From Oasisia sp. SBJ-2009 (taxonomy: Eukaryota > Annelida > Polychaeta > Sabellida > Siboglinidae), in the NCBI GenBank assembly GCA_964017155.1, contig OZ024861.1:30737976-30801975 (forward strand): a stretch of DNA of 64,000 nucleotides, in the 5' to 3' direction. Shown piece by piece: positions 58,449 to 64,000 of this stretch. The position numbers and the translations under genes were made by a program. The first letter of the stretch is position 1, and every line of letters starts with the position of its first letter. The notes beneath the pieces are model-generated. The model did not search any database and had not been told where the DNA came from. It saw only the letters and a list, made by a program, of their open reading frames with translations.

Positions 58449-60929
58449 AGTTCGCATCTGAATTGCTGGCGTGCACGTTTCTATCTGTATGTGATGCTGC
58501 AAAGTAGTGAAACGTAGGCTTTTTATTTATTTATTTAAGACTTTATTTGTATTGTATAAATGTTGTCTTTGTGTTTTCATTCACCCTTGGATTTATCCAA
58601 AACTTCCACCTTTCCTCTCCTTTTTCGCCCATCCCGGACCAGTTCTTCAGGTCGGATGTTGTCCCAGATTCTGGCGTGACACAACTCAGTTGACGATTGG
58701 GCAACATTGTGCAAAGTGCATAATCTTTGTCCCGGAGGATAGGGAAACGTTTGTAAGGCGTTCCCGTACCTCCGGGCGTGGGGTCTCTGGTAGTAGGGAC
58801 AGTTTTTTCACACGAAAGAACACACTGCTTCCTGCAAAATGTTATTGTTGTACGAACATACAGTACCAGACAACATTTTGTACATTCAGGAAATTCGCTT
58901 GGTCAATGTTTCAAGACAAATCCATGTTTTAGTTATAGTTTGTGTGGAATATAAACAAGCAAAATGCTTGTTGTTTGTATGACATTTCTTTAATTTTGCC
59001 AGAATATTATTAAGATTGTGTTGTTAAAAAAGCCTCATCAGTATGATACACCCAAAGTAGGATATGCATTGGTTACTCAGTTAAGTGTTAATCCACAATG
59101 CAACTAGATCTCTGTAATACTTGTTACAAAGTGTCTTACCTCTAAACAAATGCTGTTCGGTCTTGGTTAGGCAAGTTGCAGGTTTCGGTCATAGTGAAAA
59201 TTGTAAGGTGATATTTCGCCTGTTGCGAAAAGTGGTGTAGTATTACAGAGTACTTGTGTGAAGTGTTGTAACCTAGAAACACAGTTGTTATAATTTACAG
59301 GCAATGCAATAACATAATAAAAGCAATTTCAGGTAATGCTTTGTCTTTAAAGAACATTTTTGAATTCTTCTAGAAAGCAATCTAGTAATATACTCCTAGT
59401 CAGACAAATTAAATTATTATTATTTACTTTTGGGTTGATTAGAAATGTTCCCACTAGGGTTACGGTTGCAAATGTTTACCGACTTGTGATAATGTAGTAG
59501 TGATACCGATGTGTGCGTGATAATGTAACAGTGATAATAAAATATCTACTGAGAAAGTAAATCAAAATCGTCTGCATCATTGTTGTCAAAGCGTTGTTTA
59601 CTTAAGTTAAAATGCGGTTTAATTTCTGTCTATAATATGTCTATGCATATGCCATTAGAGGAGCATTGATTAGTTTTGTTTATTTTGGTGTTTGTTTAAC
59701 TATCTTAAGGTTAATTGATCGATCATTTTGTGACCATCCTCAACAAGAGGATAGTCTCAACATGTTCAGAAAGGTTTTGTCTCCGGGACAGAAACATACA
59801 TAGACCATCGGCTGTTGTACTGTTCGAGCTATCCGCTAGATGGCGCCAGCTTCTAAAGTAGCAATGTCACAACCTAACACAATGTTCCATAACGTATTAT
59901 AACCGCAAAATTTGTCGTTTTGTGAACGAAAGCGCCATAGTTTTCTTATAGAAAGTTACGAAAGTACTTAGTCAAATACGACAAAGAGACAAAGCTATCG
60001 CGCCGAAACGCTAGAATATTCCAAATTTAATACACTCTATATCGTTGAGACGGTGAATGTTAGACAATTACCATAATGACGTAGTAAAATACGAATAGTT
60101 GACAAGGCTATCGCGGTGAAACAATAATATATTCAGATTTTACTACAAGTTACAACGCTCGCTAACTTATAGTTAAATACATGAGAAAAATTACAAACAA
60201 GGATACGTGTCCACAGATGGCTTTGTGGAGTTTGGTGAAACGTCTGTTTGTTCGTCTAATGCAATGAAACGGTGAATCGTTACGAAATGCTATGATGAAG
60301 TTACCACACTGACTTAATTAAATACGAATACCTGACAAAGCTATCGCATCGAAACTCTAAAAGTTATGTTATGACTGTGGTCGAAGCCGCCATTCTGCCG
60401 GAAATGCTGTTATGGCCGTGCTGGGAGCCGTTATTTTTACGGAAATTATGATAGGGATGTGTTTCGAGCAGCCATTTTTACAAATGTTATGTTATGGTCG
60501 GCCACCATTTTTATGGAAGTTATGGTTTCCACATGTGGGATTTCTGACCTACAATTTGATGTTGTCGGAAGATTGCGCACGCGCAATGCCTTGAATCAGT
60601 TACCCACATCCACAAGATGGCCAACATATGATTACATGTGCAATGGTCTTCGTCGGTGACCTGTTTAGTCAAATAAAGGTAAGTACAAATACCATGTTTT
60701 GTTAGCGAAGACTTAACAGTTAAAGCATACCATACAAGGATAGACTATGGAAGTTGTCACGTAACAACATGGCTGGTGGCATGACAACAAAGTTAATAAT
60801 TATTTGTGTAATAAGAGTGACTATGCTTCACACAAAACGCTGGGTAAACGCTAGTCATAACAGGAGACAGAACAAGCAATACGGTTTGTATATTTATCAT
60901 AGTAAAACACAATAATTCTGTTATGGCAC

Positions 60930-61290
60930 GATATGTAGCTCCGAGATTCCATTTGCTTCTCTAGAGCGCTCCATCGACCTTTCCCGCACTTGTCTTGTCT
61001 TGTTGGTGTACTGGCCAACACACCTGGTGGAGTCCAACGGTCAGGGTTGGGTGCGCATGCTTGTTCGGTTATTATTCATGTATCAAACGTTGTCTAAAAT
61101 TTTGTGGTTCAGGAATGTTAACAATTGCATCTGGTAGGGAATTCCAATCTCTTATTATTCGAAGGAAATATGAACATTTATACAACTTTTTTCTGGTGTG
61201 GAAAGTGTCGAATGCTTTATTGTTTAAATGTCTTGATTGACGTTGTACGGGCTGGAGGAGGTTATTAACAAACAAGGATATGTGTCCACA
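60930..61290 (-). pseudogene. LINE C-terminal fragment in copy C
   Basis: The minus strand encodes RRTNRRLAIPHNAICGH, then NNLLQPVQRQSRHLNNKAF and FLRIIRDWNSLPDAIVNIPE, the IRDWNSLP end typical of CR1-type polymerases. Related pieces (RRTNRRFTKLHKAICGH) occur at 60180-60262 and 43620-43702. Also present in B. Confidence 0.65.
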
Positions 61291-61484
61291 TATGGCATTG
61301 TGAGGTATGGCGAGGCGTCTGTTTGTTCGTCTGGATATTAGTTGTACTTATAACTGTCTTAGCATTTCTGACACACAGCCCGCTTCTCTAGATGAATAGT
61401 CGTTAAGACAAAAGCAGAGTGCGCGGCATGACGATTATTTACTAAAGTAAGATCAAGTTGCTCGCTGAGGCCAGCCAAGCAATT

Positions 61485-61924
61485 TATCTAGTCGATTTTT
61501 TTAATGGGTGGTCGCAACTGCATATCGCGAGTTTATTGCCTAGCTAGTCCTATGTAGCGGTGTGACGGTCTGCAATGTCGAGCGGTCCAGAACGTCATTC
61601 CACGTATGCACACACGCGCCGAACTGGCGTAACCTCAGGTGGCCGATCAACTTTGACCCCGTGCCAGATTGTCGAGACTGAGTTCATGACCCCCGCAGCA
61701 ACGGTGTTATATAATAAATAATTTCTGCGCGCTGTAGAGACGACCTAATTTTCGATCCCCTATTGCTATACCTCGAAAAGCAACGACAACTGATCTGTCA
61801 AGTAAAATATAACATCGTGGATTTATTACACGTATGCTTCACAAACATTGCTGTGTGATCAAACATTGAAATTGCTGTCATATATCTAAGCAGCAGTCTC
61901 GATGTGCACACATTTTCACGCGTT
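61485..61924. other. No gene seen
   Basis: GC-richer unique sequence between copy C and the small duplication fragment. No convincing frame. Confidence 0.4.
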
Positions 61925-62090
61925 TATAAAAACAATAAACCATACGTATAACCAATGATTTAAGAATAACAGTGACAATAATAATCCAACCATTCATATA
62001 ATCCCCTGAAGTGTAACCCAGCACTATGGAAGATACATTCACCTAGATATAAATACACAATGAAATCAGTATTCTTTGTATGTAAATCGA
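61925..62090 (-). repeat. Fragment D of the segmental duplication
   Basis: Matches copy A at about 4295-4455 in the same orientation (ACAATAAACCATAC, AATAATCCAACCATTCATATAA, AAATACACAATGAAATCAGT), that is, the 3' flank just outside the pentamer array. It is a fourth, partial copy; the exons are not attached here. Confidence 0.8.
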
Positions 62091-62169
62091 GTCATTGATA
62101 TGTTATGTTGGTGATGAATAGGTAGGTTATCTTCACAGTTTTTTTGCATGAACCACAGTTCCAACACAG

Positions 62170-63876
62170 GCCACTGCTAACACAATTCGTATATGAATCA
62201 CCCTTCCAACACAGACCACTGCTACCACCCATCGTGCATGAACCACCCTTCCAACACTGACCACTGCTACCACCCTTCCTACACTGACCACTGCTACCAC
62301 CCTTCGTGCATGAACCACCCTTCCAACACAGACCACTGCTACCACCCTTCGTGCATGAACCACCCTTCCAACACAGACCACTGATACCGCCCTTCCAACA
62401 CTGACCACTGCTACCACCCTTCCAACACGGACCACTGCTACCACCCTTCCAACACTGCCCACTGCTACCACCCTTCCAACCCTGATCACTGCTACCACCC
62501 TTCCAACACTGATCACTGCTACCACCCTTCCAACACTGACCACTGCTGCCACCTTTCCAACACTGACCACTGCTACCACCCTTCCAACACTGACCACTGC
62601 TACCACCCTTCCAACACGGACCACTGCTACCACCCTTCCAACACTGACCACTGCTACCACCCTTCCAACACTGATCACTGCTACCACCCTTCTAACACGG
62701 ACCACTGTTACCACCCTTCCAACACTGACCACTGTTACCACCCTTCCAACACTGATCACTGCTACCACCCTTCCAACACAGACCACTGTTACCACCCTTC
62801 CAACACAGACCACTGTTACCACCCTTCCAACACTGATCACTGCTACCACCCTTCCAACACGGACCACTGTTACCACCCTTCCAACACAGACCACTGTTAC
62901 CACCCTTCCAACATTGACCACTGCTACCACCCTTCCAACACAGACCACTGTTACCACCCTTCCAACATTGACCACTGTTACCACCCTTCCAACACAGACC
63001 ACTGTTACCACCCTTCCAACATTGACCACTGTTACCACGCTTCCAACATTGACCACTGTTACCACCCTTCCAACACAGACCACTGTTACCACCCTTCCAA
63101 CATTGACCACTGCTACCACCCTTCCAACACAGACCACTGTTACCACCCTTCCAACATTGACCACTGTTACCACCCTTCCAACACAGACCACTGTTACCAC
63201 CCTTCCAACACAGACCACTGCTATCACCCTTCCAACCCTGACCACTGTTACCACCCTTCCAACACAGACCACTGCTATCACCCTTCCAACTCTGACCATT
63301 GTTACCACCCTTCCAACACAGACCACTGCTATCACCCTTCCAACACTGACCACTGTTACCACCCTTCCAACACAGACCACTGCTACCACCCTTCAAACAC
63401 TGACCACTGCTACCACCCTTCCAACACAGACCACTGCTATCACCCTTCCAACACAGACCACTGCTATCACCCTTCCAACTCTGACCACTGTTACCACCCT
63501 TTCAACACAGACCACTGCTATCACCCTTCCAACACTCACCACTGTTACCACCCTTCCAACACAGACCACTGCTATCACCCTTCCAACTCTGACCACTGTT
63601 ACCACCCTTCCAACACAGACCACTGCTATCACCCTTCCAACTCTGACCACTGTTACCACCCTTCCAACACAGACCACTGCTATCACCCTTCCAACACTGA
63701 CCACTGTTACCACCCTTCCAACACAGACCACTGCTACCACCCTTCCAACACTGACCACTGTTACCACCCTTCCAACACAGACCACTGCTATCACCCTTCC
63801 AACACAGACCACTGCTACCACCCTTCCAACACTGACCACTGTTACCACCCTTCCAACACAGACCACTGCTACCACC
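62170..63876. repeat. 27-bp coding-type minisatellite
   Basis: About 62 units of 27 bases of the form CCAACACAGACCACTGCTACCACCCTT, alternating CACAG/CACTG and GCTACC/GTTACC/GCTATC. The first units (62200-62360) are irregular, with GTGCATGAACC insertions. From 62359 every unit keeps a multiple of three. Confidence 0.95.
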
Positions 63877-64000
63877 CGTTCTTCTTTTTATCCACCCTCT
63901 TTCAAATTGACGACTCGTTCACGCATCGATGGAATTAAGAAACAGTTGTTTAATTACTTACTTATTGATGCATCTTCTTACAAGGCAGGGCAGGTCTTGA
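62359..64000 (+). CDS. Mucin-like Thr/Pro-rich frame, open to the window edge
   Basis: On the plus strand, the frame with codons at 62401, 62404 and so on has no stop from 62359 (after TGA at 62356-62358) to 64000, about 547 codons. It encodes nonamers such as TTATTLPTQ, TTVTTLPTL and TTAITLPTQ, nearly half Thr, the composition of an O-glycosylated mucin (PTS) domain. It then leaves the array at 63877 into RSSFYPPSFKLTTRSRIDGI, then KKQLFNYLLIDASSYKAGQV, still open at the edge. No ATG lies in this frame, so it would be an internal exon or a 5'-damaged gene. All three plus frames and some minus frames of the array are also largely open, so the frame alone is weak evidence; the continuation of about 41 codons beyond the array supports it modestly. 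Confidence 0.35.

Larger units (their letters stand above)
50667..61484 (+). repeat. Segmental duplication copy C
   Basis: Direct repeat of copy B, including exon 2, intron, exon 3, pentamer array and 3' flank. It is enlarged by a 3.86-kb LINE (54592-58448) that B and A lack. Homology to B ends near 61482. Confidence 0.92.

Noticed and set aside
62133..63875. Minus-strand frames of repeated VGRVVTVV over the 27-bp array
   Set aside because: No continuation beyond the array and implausible composition. The plus frame that stays open to the window edge is the better candidate.

Overview
This window is animal (metazoan) nuclear DNA. It has introns with GT/AG sites, candidate polyadenylation signals, several non-LTR retrotransposon remnants, Harbinger-type DNA transposon debris and long simple-sequence arrays. 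The one host gene family I recognise is a core-1 beta-1,3-galactosyltransferase (C1GALT1-like, glycosyltransferase family 31). The retrotransposon mix and the gene's divergence from vertebrate C1GALT1 suggest a marine invertebrate, perhaps a mollusc, but the species is not identified.

Layout. 1-1931 holds minisatellite, a short tandem repeat and a GGCTC array. 1932-7926 is segmental copy A (minus strand) carrying galactosyltransferase exon 2 and a broken exon 3. 7927-38622 is a repeat-dominated spacer: long foldback elements with Myb/SANT-like remnants, MITEs with 3-bp target duplications, an inverted pair of 1.5-kb blocks, nested LINE and TIR elements, and one unique-looking coding exon at 18118-18376. 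38623-44905 is segmental copy B (plus strand, exons 2 and 3 intact). 44906-50666 is repeats with an inserted CR1-like LINE. 50667-61484 is segmental copy C (plus strand, exons 2 and 3 intact) carrying a 3.9-kb LINE whose insertion site can be read exactly by comparison with A and B. 61485-64000 holds a small fourth fragment of the duplication and a 27-bp minisatellite that encodes a Thr/Pro-rich mucin-like frame open to the window edge.

How the parts may work together. The exon at 18118-18376 encodes a short cytosolic tail, one membrane anchor and a stem, and ends at a consensus donor in exactly the phase needed by the exon 2 acceptors of B and C. Exon 1 + 2 + 3 gives about 368 residues, a normal length for this family. 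The locus therefore looks like one 5' exon followed by two near-identical downstream cassettes (B and C), plus an inverted, damaged cassette (A) upstream. Each cassette is followed by a GGTGA or GGCGA pentanucleotide array at the same position, before a candidate poly(A) signal in B and C, so transcripts may carry several hundred nucleotides of pentamer repeat in the 3' UTR. All functional statements are inference from sequence; no search or transcript data were available.
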